Source of the DNA: Chitinophaga jiangningensis
GTDB lineage: Bacteria; Bacteroidota; Bacteroidia; Chitinophagales; Chitinophagaceae
Direction of reading: 5' to 3'
DNA length: 64,000 bases
NCBI RefSeq assembly: GCF_900142605.1
Contig: NZ_FRBL01000007.1
Location: 124,001-188,000 of the forward strand
Both the position numbers and the translations under genes were made by a program. Below are positions 8,525-16,528 of this stretch, piece after piece. Positions within the stretch are counted from its first letter, which is position 1, and the number at the start of each line of letters is the position of its first letter. The notes under the pieces were generated by a model that worked only from the letters and a program-made list of their open reading frames with translations, ran no database searches and had not been told where the DNA came from.

Positions 8525-9259
8525 ATGCAAACATTTACCAGCGATATATCCGGGCAAAAGTTCCCGGAGTCAGAGAAAGTCAGCGCCAAACTGATCCGTC
8601 CTTCGCTCATGCGAATGATCAAAACAGATCATCCCAGCTTTAACCACAAGTGCCATATTGCCCTGTCGGAGCTCACCCACTACCGGCAAAAGTTCTATGA
8701 ATCTCTTTTTTCTGAAGAGATGGGAGAGTTATCTGCGGTAGAACGCCAGGTACTGGAAAACCTCAAAAGCAACCGTACCCTGTCTGACAAACTGGAGGAG
8801 GACAACCTGGCGTCAGACCTTACCTATGGCCAGAAGCTGGCGGATAAGATTGCGGATTTCGGGGGCAGCTGGACCTTCATCATCTTCTTCCTGTGTTTCA
8901 TTTTGGTGTGGATGGGAGTCAATGTATTTTTCCTGCTGAACAAGGGCTTTGACCCTTATCCGTTTATCCTGCTTAACCTGATTCTCTCCTGCCTGGCAGC
9001 TTTACAGGCGCCGGTGATCATGATGAGCCAGAACCGCCAGGAAGAAAAGGACCGGCGCCGGGCGAAGAACGATTACATGATTAACCTGAAATCGGAGCTG
9101 GAAGTACGCATTCTGCACGAAAAAATAGACCATCTCATCATCACACAGCAACAGGACGTGCTGGAGTTGCAACAGGCCCAGTTAGAAATGATGAATCAGC
9201 TCCTGGCGGCAGTAAAATCTAATCAAAACCATAAAGATACAGATAGCAAACAACCTTAA
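8525..9259 (+). CDS. DUF1003 family membrane protein
   Basis: 244 residues. Two closely spaced membrane helices (about 117-138 and 146-168) follow the family signature GQKLADKIADFGGSWTFIIF, and continue into the conserved MMSQNRQEEKDRRRAKNDY segment and a C-terminal coiled coil rich in Gln and Leu (about 190-235), which matches the DUF1003 layout. The N-terminal 100 residues are soluble and carry single C and H residues only. Function is unknown for the family. The gene is divergent from the caspase-like gene. An AAGGAG at 8478-8483 is too far from the ATG to serve as its ribosome site, and no in-frame start codon lies between. Confidence 0.85.
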   Translation: MQTFTSDISGQKFPESEKVSAKLIRPSLMRMIKTDHPSFNHKCHIALSELTHYRQKFYESLFSEEMGELSAVERQVLENLKSNRTLSDKLEEDNLASDLTYGQKLADKIADFGGSWTFIIFFLCFILVWMGVNVFFLLNKGFDPYPFILLNLILSCLAALQAPVIMMSQNRQEEKDRRRAKNDYMINLKSELEVRILHEKIDHLIITQQQDVLELQQAQLEMMNQLLAAVKSNQNHKDTDSKQP

Positions 9260-9375
9260 TAGTAGGACCGCCAACATTTTGTTTTACCTTGCGGAAGTAT
9301 AGGAAACCAGGGGCTTTTATGGTGAATTAACAATTTCATAATGTTATTTTTCCATTAATCACAGCGCTCACAATC

Positions 9376-9383
9376 TAATTTTG
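9376..9383 (+). promoter_or_regulatory. -7 promoter box for the response regulator
   Basis: TAATTTTG matches TAnnTTTG and lies 27 bases before the ATG at 9411. A T-rich stretch near 9346-9352 could act as the -33 region. No terminator is evident between the DUF1003 gene and this box. Confidence 0.45.
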
Positions 9384-9410
9384 TGTCGTCTTTTATAAAA
9401 GCAAAAGTAT

Positions 9411-10094
9411 ATGATAGACCAAGCCGTAGCTGGAAAAATACTGGTAGTAGATGACGAAATCGATATTCTTGAGATTATCAGTTATAACCTCAAGTCTGCC
9501 GGGTATGACACTGTAATTGCAAAAGACGGCAATGAGGCTATCCAGAAAGCTAAAATTTTCCGTCCGGACCTGATTATGCTGGACATCATGATGCCGAACA
9601 AGAACGGTATTGATACCTGCCGTGAGATCAGGAAATTCCCGGAGTTCAAAGATACCATGGTGCTGTTTTTAACGGCCCTCAATGATGAGAAATCAGAGAT
9701 TGACGGACTGAATATGGGTGCTGATGATTACATCGCGAAACCTATTAAGCCAAAATTGCTGGTGAGTCGTATCAATGCGCTGTTCCGCCGTTTGCATAAA
9801 CCGGAAGAGCAGCAGATGCAGCTGGGCGACCTTGTCATCGACCGTGAAAAATTTACGGTTACCTATAAAGGCCAGGAAATTATCCTCGCTAAAAAGGAAT
9901 TTGAACTGTTGCAATTGCTGGCATCCAAGCCAGGCCGTGTGTTTCTCCGCAATGAAATCCTGAACCAGGTATGGGGTACGGAGGTAATTGTGGGCGACAG
10001 AACCATCGATGTGCATATCCGTAAGATCCGTCAGAAAATAGGGATTGACCTCATTACTACCGTTAAAGGTGTGGGGTATAAATTTGAGATGTAA
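9411..10094 (+). CDS. OmpR/PhoB-family response regulator
   Basis: 227 residues. Receiver domain at 8-125 with acidic pair D14/D15, phosphoacceptor D58 (LIMLDIMMP), T88 and K110 (IAKP), all in place. A winged-helix DNA-binding domain at about 130-225 follows, with the recognition-helix region GDRTIDVHIRKIRQKIG and the C-terminal wing TVKGVGYKFE. The sensor kinase gene lies downstream on the same strand, separated by a terminator-like hairpin and a paired-hairpin element, so the two may not be strictly cotranscribed. The adjacent porin O/P gene suggests a PhoB-like role in phosphate response; that is inference from neighbourhood. Confidence 0.93.
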   Translation: MIDQAVAGKILVVDDEIDILEIISYNLKSAGYDTVIAKDGNEAIQKAKIFRPDLIMLDIMMPNKNGIDTCREIRKFPEFKDTMVLFLTALNDEKSEIDGLNMGADDYIAKPIKPKLLVSRINALFRRLHKPEEQQMQLGDLVIDREKFTVTYKGQEIILAKKEFELLQLLASKPGRVFLRNEILNQVWGTEVIVGDRTIDVHIRKIRQKIGIDLITTVKGVGYKFEM

Positions 10095-10115
10095 TTTTTC
10101 CCACCATATTATTTG

Positions 10116-10139
10116 GCCGCCGCTGGCGGCTTTCTTTTT
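10116..10139 (+). terminator. Terminator-like hairpin after the response regulator
   Basis: A 6-bp GC stem GCCGCC/GGCGGC with loop GCT, followed by TTTCTTTTT. It sits 22 bases after the response-regulator stop codon. It implies at least partial termination before the kinase gene. Confidence 0.65.
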
Positions 10140-10154
10140 CTTACCTCTTTTTTC

Positions 10155-10229
10155 CCCGGAGATGAGGAGCACCTGCGGTGCTGCTCATCTCCGGGTTTCT
10201 GCCGGCCCGAAGGGCCGGCAGAAACCCGG
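10155..10229. repeat. Paired-hairpin element 1 (W-stem-W'-stem-W)
   Basis: Hairpin 1 pairs 10155-10173 with 10177-10195 (19 bp, one mismatch, loop TGC). Hairpin 2 pairs 10191-10208 with 10212-10229 (18 bp, perfect, loop GAA). The word CCCGG begins the element, its complement CCGGG lies in the middle and CCCGG ends it, so the middle copy belongs to both hairpins and they are mutually exclusive at the base. Both loops are closed by CC...GG. It lies between the response regulator and its kinase and has no coding capacity of its own. Confidence 0.85.
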
Positions 10230-10325
10230 AACAAGCTATTCGGATCTACACTACCAGACAATTTTATGGCAAGTAAAAAATTTAAAGTAATTTCCCACTA
10301 TTACAATAATTACTCACTCTGGAGT

Positions 10326-11381
10326 ATGTTTAAAACTAAAAACCTTTCGCCGCAGAAGCTTGCAGGATTCACAGCTTTGGTCATTTCCTTCGTGATTGCC
10401 CTGTTTAGTTACCTGGTTTCGGGCGACTATAAAATCACCGCCGGCGCATTCGTGCTTACTTTTCTGGTGTCCTATTACCTGTATTTGTACACCTTGCAGA
10501 ATTTCATCTACCGGAAAATAAAACTCATTTACAAATTCATTTACCAGACAAAGGCTTCCAAGAGAGAAGAGTTTTTCAACAAAAACATCCTTCCGCTCAA
10601 AACCATCGAAGAAGTAAGTGAAGATGTGGAAAAGTGGGCCAGCCAGAAGAAAGAAGAGCTGGAAAGCCTTCGCCGTAACGAGGAATTCAGGAAAGAGTTT
10701 CTCCTGAATCTCTCCCATGAACTCAAAACCCCCATTTTTGCCGTACAGGGCTATATACACACCCTGCTGGACGGGGCGCTGGAAGACCCGAGTGTAAATA
10801 AAATGTTCCTGAAAAACGCGACCAAAAATATTGATCGCCTCTGCCGCCTGCTGGACGACCTGGATGAAATATCCAAGCTGGAAAGCGGGGAAATGACGGT
10901 AAACGTAGAGGATTTCGTGATACAGGACTTGCTGAAAGACGTATTTGATACCCTCTCGCTGAAAGCCAACACCAAAGGCATTAAATTCAGCATAAAGAAA
11001 GGTTGCGAAACGCCGTTGCACGTAATTGCGGATAAGGAAAAGATCCGTCAGGTACTCATCAACCTGGTGGACAACTCGATCAAATATGGCAAGCAGGATG
11101 GTCATACCATTGCCAGCATATACAATATGGATGGCAAGCGCGTACTGATTGAGATCTCTGACGACGGTATCGGTATGGCGGAAGAGCACCTGCCGCGTGT
11201 ATTTGAGCGCTTTTATCGTACGGACCGTGCACGGAGCCGCGACATAGGCGGTACCGGCCTCGGTTTAGCGATCGTAAAACACATCGTGGAAGCCCACGAC
11301 CAGTCTATTACTGTTAGAAGTAAGCCGGAAATAGGCAGTACTTTCGGGTTTACACTGGAAGCCGGTAAAGGAGAATTCTAA
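10326..11381 (+). CDS. Membrane sensor histidine kinase (PhoR-like)
   Basis: 351 residues from the ATG at 10326 (MFKTKNLSPQKLAG). Two membrane helices (about 13-32 and 37-57) with almost no periplasmic loop, a short coiled linker, then HisKA with H131 in NLSHELKTPIFAV, and the ATPase domain with N-box (NLVDNSIKYG), G1 (DDGIGM), F (FERFYR) and G2 (GTGLGLAIVK). This is the PhoR-type kinase core. The frame stays open upstream: an ATG at 10266 would add 20 residues, and a TTG at 10113 lies inside a terminator, so it is rejected. With so little outside the membrane it probably senses through a partner or the bilayer. Its stop codon overlaps that of the convergent porin gene by 4 bases (CTAA). Confidence 0.9.
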   Translation: MFKTKNLSPQKLAGFTALVISFVIALFSYLVSGDYKITAGAFVLTFLVSYYLYLYTLQNFIYRKIKLIYKFIYQTKASKREEFFNKNILPLKTIEEVSEDVEKWASQKKEELESLRRNEEFRKEFLLNLSHELKTPIFAVQGYIHTLLDGALEDPSVNKMFLKNATKNIDRLCRLLDDLDEISKLESGEMTVNVEDFVIQDLLKDVFDTLSLKANTKGIKFSIKKGCETPLHVIADKEKIRQVLINLVDNSIKYGKQDGHTIASIYNMDGKRVLIEISDDGIGMAEEHLPRVFERFYRTDRARSRDIGGTGLGLAIVKHIVEAHDQSITVRSKPEIGSTFGFTLEAGKGEF

Positions 11382-12697
11382 AAACGGTATTGGAGGCGAC
11401 AGGTCAGCACGTTATCGTCCAGGTCTTTTTCATAACCGGGTAAAGCGGTTGCTTCATTTTCCACCCAATCATAGTAAACACTGAGCTTCAGGTGCTCGTT
11501 TAAATAATACAGGTATCCGAAGCCCAGTGTATTATAGCGTATATCCGCCTGCGTTAACCCACCTCCTGGTGCTCCAATCTGTGTTCCTTTCACATCTGTA
11601 TTCGGGTCGTACCAGTCGTATCGTACTACCACCTGGTGCTTGTCGCTGGCGAGGTTTTGTATGAAATAAAGATAGGCGCCATCAAATTTCCGGATATACA
11701 GCGGTGCATATTTACCATCCGGGGTCAGTGGGATAGTACCTGGTGTTTCAGTAGTTGAAGCTGTGGCCGTTTGTTTACCACGGATATACTCTGCCCTGAA
11801 CTGAGTAAAGCCCTTTCCTTTTCCATTCGGTATTTTCAACTGCATATCCGCTCCGTAATAGTGGCGGGGGGCTATTTTACCGGCATTGGTTACCGTTGAA
11901 TCCACTTTAAATGCGTGGGCGTTATCCATGGTGTAGATCACATTGGTAAACTGCTGCATACCTCCCATGAGAACAGACACACCTCCTGACAATCGCCAGT
12001 TTTGTGCATTCAACTTTCTGGGTTTAATGTAAATGCGTCCGATGAAGTCCTTATGGCTGTCGAAGTCACTTGGCCCGGTGAGGCCCTGACCGTTGAACAA
12101 ACCTGCGTCTATCTTCAAAAACCGCAGGGGGTGGTCTTTTTTTCTAGGTTCAAAGGATAACATTCCTCCGATGTCGCGCTCCGTTTTCATCAGGATTTGT
12201 GACATACGGCCACGCTCCGGTGTTTCACGATCGCCGGACGACAGGTTTACCTCCCATCCAAACGGGCGGGCAAACATACCGGCGGCAAACGCAAAAACAT
12301 TGAATTTGGTATCGAATACGCGGCCATAGAAGTCGCGGATGTTCACTCCTCTCTCCGTACCATCGAACTGAAAAGCGAACTGTAATACCGGCATATCCTG
12401 GTCGTTATAATGCTCATAATCTACGCGGATACGGCCCCGGCGGAGCATCCAACGGTTGTCAGACTCTTTATTGAAGTTCCCCCCTGCAAAGGTGTTGATT
12501 CCTCTGGCGGAAGCCATCTGGAATTGCGGCTGGATATAGCCACTGAAGCGGAGTGCATCATATTTCTGATACATGGAAAGCATGCCTTTCCCCACCGCTT
12601 TGGTAGTGTCAATCATATCCATCAGGAACTGGGCCCGGGTGGCAAGTGTCGTCAGCATCAAAAAACAGGCTACCAGTAAGAATTTAGCAAAACGCAT
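11378..12697 (-). CDS. Outer-membrane porin, phosphate-selective porin O/P family
   Basis: 439 residues from the ATG at 12697, which gives a clean signal peptide (MRFAKFLLVACFLMLTT...RAQ). A promoter box at 12717-12724 supports this start over the ATG at 12730. The mature part has alternating hydrophobic and polar strands with many aromatic residues, the motif YDALRFSGYIQPQFQMAS near the N-terminus, RRGRIRVDYEHY, and a C-terminal strand ending in Phe (LQYRF), as in outer-membrane beta-barrels. It matches the porin O/P (OprO/OprP) family. It converges on the sensor kinase with a 4-base overlap. Phosphate selectivity is inferred from family name and from the nearby two-component genes; polyphosphate or other anions are possible. 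Confidence 0.85.
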   Translation of the reverse strand: MRFAKFLLVACFLMLTTLATRAQFLMDMIDTTKAVGKGMLSMYQKYDALRFSGYIQPQFQMASARGINTFAGGNFNKESDNRWMLRRGRIRVDYEHYNDQDMPVLQFAFQFDGTERGVNIRDFYGRVFDTKFNVFAFAAGMFARPFGWEVNLSSGDRETPERGRMSQILMKTERDIGGMLSFEPRKKDHPLRFLKIDAGLFNGQGLTGPSDFDSHKDFIGRIYIKPRKLNAQNWRLSGGVSVLMGGMQQFTNVIYTMDNAHAFKVDSTVTNAGKIAPRHYYGADMQLKIPNGKGKGFTQFRAEYIRGKQTATASTTETPGTIPLTPDGKYAPLYIRKFDGAYLYFIQNLASDKHQVVVRYDWYDPNTDVKGTQIGAPGGGLTQADIRYNTLGFGYLYYLNEHLKLSVYYDWVENEATALPGYEKDLDDNVLTCRLQYRF

Positions 12698-12716
12698 CCG
12701 CAATTTAGATTTGGCG

Positions 12717-12724
12717 CAAAAGTA
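12717..12724 (-). promoter_or_regulatory. -7 promoter box for the porin gene
   Basis: TACTTTTG on the minus strand, an exact TAnnTTTG match, 19 bases before the ATG at 12697. It helps to fix the start codon. Confidence 0.5.
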
Positions 12725-12863
12725 CAGCATCGCCGGTGAATTTCACACCCGATAATTCATGGATCATATTTATGTTAATCGTTCGTTAATCAGCAACCGT
12801 GACAGTGCGCATTAAGCCTTTTGAGCCCGTTTAATACGAACTTATGAGAATAAAATAGCAACT

Positions 12864-13790
12864 ATGCGAACTAATACTTTTGCCTACTGGAAAGAAAAGG
12901 TGGATAAAGCGATTGCTATTAGTGACAACCACCTCTCCGGCGACATCTCTATCAGCAAAATAGCCGACGAACTGTGTGTAGATGCACAAACACTAACGAG
13001 AAGATTTGAAATGTTTCTGGGTGAATCCTACAAACAATTTACGAAGCGAAGAAGGCTGGAACAGGCAGGTGGATTGCTCTGGCACTCGGCCTATAACATC
13101 GGGCAGATTGCTGCCTATTGCGGCTATGGAAGCCAGCAGTCCTTCACAAAGGCTTTTACCCAGGAGTATAATGAAACACCGGCACATTACCGGGACAAAC
13201 CGTTCCTCCCCAACGAAGAGGAAACATTGTATATCACCAAAGTCATCACTTCTTCCGACAGTGATCAGAAGGAAATCTTTTGCCTGGACAATACCACAGA
13301 GATTCACGAAGGCAGCTTCACCCTGTATTACACTATCCTTCCGAGCCAGCATGATCCGATCAGAAACATGGTGAAGTATATGATGCATTACATCAGCAAG
13401 TTCAGAGTAACCCGCGCGGCCCTGATGATACCGGATGCCCGGATTATTACCGGCACACTGGATTCCGTACCGGTTACTGCCTATGATAAGATGATGATGT
13501 ATGTGGGGTTGCTGGTACCGAATGTAAAGGCATATGAAACCATTCACCGGCAGCTGAAATTCGGGTTTGATACCTGCGGGCTGCTGGAGAAGCATATCCC
13601 TGCTAATAACTATAAGCACCTTAAACTAAACATGGGCTTCGCCGAAGCCGGCTTGCCCATGTATAATTTTATCAACAAAAGTTGCAGGGTGAGTGATTTC
13701 AAGATGAACAGTAATCACTTCTTTATCTCTCTGACGGGGCTCAACGATTGCGAAGTGTTTATCCCTTTTGAAAAACGTTACGGCTGCTAG
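12864..13790 (+). CDS. AraC-family regulator with GyrI-like effector domain
   Basis: 308 residues. Unlike most AraC proteins the DNA-binding part comes first: two helix-turn-helix units at about 25-105 (ISISKIADELCVDAQTLTRR and IGQIAAYCGYGSQQSFTKAF, then ETPAHYR). Residues 140-308 look like the GyrI/Rob-type small-molecule-binding fold, with the typical close EVFIPFEKRYG. The architecture resembles E. coli Rob. The gene is divergent from the porin and convergent with the MBOAT gene, sharing a 4-base overlap (CTAG). Possible targets are the porin or the acyltransferase cluster; neither can be shown here. Confidence 0.88.
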   Translation: MRTNTFAYWKEKVDKAIAISDNHLSGDISISKIADELCVDAQTLTRRFEMFLGESYKQFTKRRRLEQAGGLLWHSAYNIGQIAAYCGYGSQQSFTKAFTQEYNETPAHYRDKPFLPNEEETLYITKVITSSDSDQKEIFCLDNTTEIHEGSFTLYYTILPSQHDPIRNMVKYMMHYISKFRVTRAALMIPDARIITGTLDSVPVTAYDKMMMYVGLLVPNVKAYETIHRQLKFGFDTCGLLEKHIPANNYKHLKLNMGFAEAGLPMYNFINKSCRVSDFKMNSNHFFISLTGLNDCEVFIPFEKRYGC

Positions 13791-15271
13791 AACTGGAAGT
13801 AAATCGGAATCATTGGCTGCGTGCTCTTCACCTGCGCCAGCAACCACACAAATGCTACCATTACCGCTACACTTGCCACCACTGGCAGCTTTGAATAGAT
13901 ATTTTCCATAGAAAGCTCTGCTTTTGCCGGCATAAAATGCAGCACAAAGCCCATTACCATCACCCAGAAAACAGCAGTATAACCGGTGTACAGCTCTGGC
14001 CAAATTTCAGGCTGGAAGTCGTACGCGATCTGATGTATCAGCGCCCACGCGTCGTGGAAGGTAGCCGCCTTAAAAAATATCCAACAGAAGCAAACAAAGT
14101 GGAAGGTAAACAGCACGCCCAGCACTTTCAGCAGGCCTCCTGAGAAGCCGCCAAACTGGATCTGGCGTTTCTTCAGGTAATCGATCCTTACCTTATCAAT
14201 GGCCAGCATACTACCATGCATACCGCCCCAGAATATAAAATTCCAGCTCGCACCATGCCAGAAGCCTCCGATCAGCATGGTCAATGCCAGGTTGATGTAC
14301 TGCCGTACCTTACCTTTCCGGTTACCTCCCAAAGGAATGTATAGGTAATCCCGCAGCCAGCTGGATAATGAAATATGCCAGCGGCGCCAGAACTCAGTAA
14401 TAGAGCGACTCTGGTAAGGGGAGTTGAAGTTAGGCGGAATTTTAAAGCCGGTCCAGCGGGCAATACCCAGCGCCATATCCGAATAACCGGAGAAGTCGCA
14501 ATAAATCACCAGCGCATAGCCATATACCCCCAGCAAACACTCCAGGCCGGTATGTTTGCTCGGATCATCGAAGATGTATTGTACGAAGTTGAGGTATATA
14601 AAGTCCGATATCACTATCTTTTTAAACAACCCGCTTATGATCAGGTACATCCCCTTCCCGATATCATCTGAATCGATCACATAAGGCTGCGATATCTGCG
14701 GGATAAAATCAGCTGCACGTACGATAGGGCCCATCATCAGCTTAGGGAAGAACGACAGGAAGAAAAGGTAATCCATGAAGTTATCCACAGGTTCGATTTC
14801 ATCCCGGTATACATCGATCGTATAGCTGAGGTTTTCGAAAGTATAGAAGGAAATACCGATCGGCAGGGTGAGTTTCAGCAGTGGAATACTGCCTGCTGCA
14901 AAGTCGTTAAGAATACCGATGAAGAAGTTGGTGTACTTAAAATAGAACAGCAATCCTATGTTGAGGATGATGCTAAAAATAAGCAGCAGCTTTTTGGTGG
15001 ACTTCTTTGGCGTCCGGTGAATCCATTTGGAAAGGTTAAAGTCTACAATGGCGGAAAGTATGACCAATCCTACATAATAGCCACAGGCCTTATAAAAGAA
15101 ATACAGGGAAAACAGGGTATACACCCATACCCGACCTGTTTTGCTTTTGTGTACTGCCAGGTAACAGAGCAGAAATACTGCAAAATAATAGAAGAAGAAA
15201 GCACTGTTAAAGAGCACCGGATCATTAGGATCGTAAAGCAACAGGTCGAACAGCTTATTGACGTCGATCAT
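13787..15271 (-). CDS. MBOAT membrane O-acyltransferase (AlgI/PatA-like)
   Basis: 494 residues with about 10-12 membrane helices. The two hallmark His residues are present: H299 in EFWRRWHISLSSWLRDY and the invariant H339 in IGGFWHGASWNFIFWGGMHG. LRDYLYIPLGGNRKG is the usual AlgI/DltB-type signature. Such enzymes pass an acetyl group across the membrane for transfer to an extracytoplasmic glycan. The two SGNH hydrolases directly upstream in the same operon (6-base gap) are the expected periplasmic partners, as with PatA/PatB or AlgI/AlgJ/AlgX. The acceptor could be peptidoglycan or an exopolysaccharide; the nearby glucosaminidase mildly favours the wall. Confidence 0.93.
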   Translation of the reverse strand: MIDVNKLFDLLLYDPNDPVLFNSAFFFYYFAVFLLCYLAVHKSKTGRVWVYTLFSLYFFYKACGYYVGLVILSAIVDFNLSKWIHRTPKKSTKKLLLIFSIILNIGLLFYFKYTNFFIGILNDFAAGSIPLLKLTLPIGISFYTFENLSYTIDVYRDEIEPVDNFMDYLFFLSFFPKLMMGPIVRAADFIPQISQPYVIDSDDIGKGMYLIISGLFKKIVISDFIYLNFVQYIFDDPSKHTGLECLLGVYGYALVIYCDFSGYSDMALGIARWTGFKIPPNFNSPYQSRSITEFWRRWHISLSSWLRDYLYIPLGGNRKGKVRQYINLALTMLIGGFWHGASWNFIFWGGMHGSMLAIDKVRIDYLKKRQIQFGGFSGGLLKVLGVLFTFHFVCFCWIFFKAATFHDAWALIHQIAYDFQPEIWPELYTGYTAVFWVMVMGFVLHFMPAKAELSMENIYSKLPVVASVAVMVAFVWLLAQVKSTQPMIPIYFQF

Positions 15272-15277
15272 TGGATG

Positions 15278-16528
15278 TTAATATATTTTCTTGGTTTCAG
15301 CCTGGTATTTTTTGTAGGCAGACATTATTGCTTCGTTGAGCAGTTGCCCTTGCAGCTGGTACCCTTTTGCACTGAAGTGTACATGATCGGCGCCCCAGTA
15401 TGGGTTAAACCTGGCTTTCTGTACTTTATTCACTGCATTAAAATCCCAGCATGCCAATCCTTTTTCGCGGGCATACCCTTCAATCTGGGCGGAGGCCATG
15501 GCGATGTAAGGATTAGGTGTAATGGTAGTTTTGCTGTATCTACGCCATTTCCCTTTCACTTTTTTCCGGTATGAGCTTTTGACTACCCTCATACAGTCCG
15601 GAGGAGTAGTCAGCAAGATACATACGTTTGGGTTTTGTTCCCTTATCAGTGTAACGGTTTTATCAATTTCATTTCTGAAGGAGAGGGCGTCGAATCGGCC
15701 GTAGGCTTCATTGGTACCCAGTGATATGATCACCAGCTGCGGTTTCAGCACCGACATCTGGGCAAGGAGTATGTTACTGTATTCGTTGTAATGCTGGTAC
15801 ATGGCGCCGTTGATACCAACGCTGCTATAGATCACTCCATTCTCACCGTTACGTAAAAACGCACCATAGAAACGGAAAGGCCCTTTGGCGGTATTATCGA
15901 AACGGGCGGAAAAAATCTGTTGCTGATCCCTGAAACTCAGGGTGGCTTTTTGAATGGTTGGTGAGCCGGTAAAGGGCTGCGGTGTAATAATTACATCGGC
16001 GGTGGCAGCAAATACGGTAGTAGAGTCATTTCCAGGATCATACACCAGCTCGGCCTCATTAAATGAGTTTTCCTGGAAAGAGTCCTGTTTACCAATGAAA
16101 CTGAGGGAAGGCGTGGTAGCGTTTGTAGTAATGGTAATACCTCCGGGGCCGAGTACGGGCGATTTATACCGATCTACCACTCTTTCGCCGTTCCATTTGA
16201 CAGGGCTTGACCAGCGGTAATCTTCCGGACCGTTGGTACCTGCCAGGTTATAGGGAAATACAAATCCACGGCCTGCGTTACCAAACTGCTGTTGCAGCAT
16301 GGCGCCATTGGTTTGTGGATAGTAGCCAGCCTGTACATGTGAATCGCCGAGGTGTAATATTGAAATCACGGTAGTATCCGCATGATCCAGTAACCTGAAA
16401 ATCCGGTACAGTGCTGTATCCTGGGCGATGGAATTATCGCCGTCAAAACCTTGTGCAACCGCTTTTTTACCTCCCAGCAACAACAGCAGGGCTAAACTAC
16501 TGAACAGTACTTGTCTGCCTATATTCAT
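15278..16528 (-). CDS. Secreted SGNH/GDSL-type esterase or O-acetyltransferase
   Basis: 416 residues with a signal peptide (residues 1-26, ending AVAQ). SGNH blocks: block I ILHLGDSH with nucleophile S63, block III SLGTNEAYG (GxN), and block V with D381 and H384 (ADHVHFSAKG). The catalytic triad is therefore complete. A segment of about 160 residues between blocks I and III forms an inserted, probably carbohydrate-binding, beta domain. It starts inside the preceding SGNH gene (32-base overlap), a sign of translational coupling, and ends 6 bases before the MBOAT gene. The likely role is periplasmic O-acetyl transfer or removal on the glycan served by the MBOAT protein. Confidence 0.88.
   Translation of the reverse strand: MNIGRQVLFSSLALLLLLGGKKAVAQGFDGDNSIAQDTALYRIFRLLDHADTTVISILHLGDSHVQAGYYPQTNGAMLQQQFGNAGRGFVFPYNLAGTNGPEDYRWSSPVKWNGERVVDRYKSPVLGPGGITITTNATTPSLSFIGKQDSFQENSFNEAELVYDPGNDSTTVFAATADVIITPQPFTGSPTIQKATLSFRDQQQIFSARFDNTAKGPFRFYGAFLRNGENGVIYSSVGINGAMYQHYNEYSNILLAQMSVLKPQLVIISLGTNEAYGRFDALSFRNEIDKTVTLIREQNPNVCILLTTPPDCMRVVKSSYRKKVKGKWRRYSKTTITPNPYIAMASAQIEGYAREKGLACWDFNAVNKVQKARFNPYWGADHVHFSAKGYQLQGQLLNEAIMSAYKKYQAETKKIY

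Noticed and set aside
10113..10325. Extension of the sensor kinase to a TTG at 10113
   Set aside because: This stretch contains a terminator and the paired-hairpin element; the open frame is a by-product of the palindromes. An ATG at 10266 remains possible but adds nothing recognisable.
10314..11189. 291-codon frame antisense to the sensor kinase
   Set aside because: Complete overlap with a well-supported gene, and composition typical of antisense shadows.
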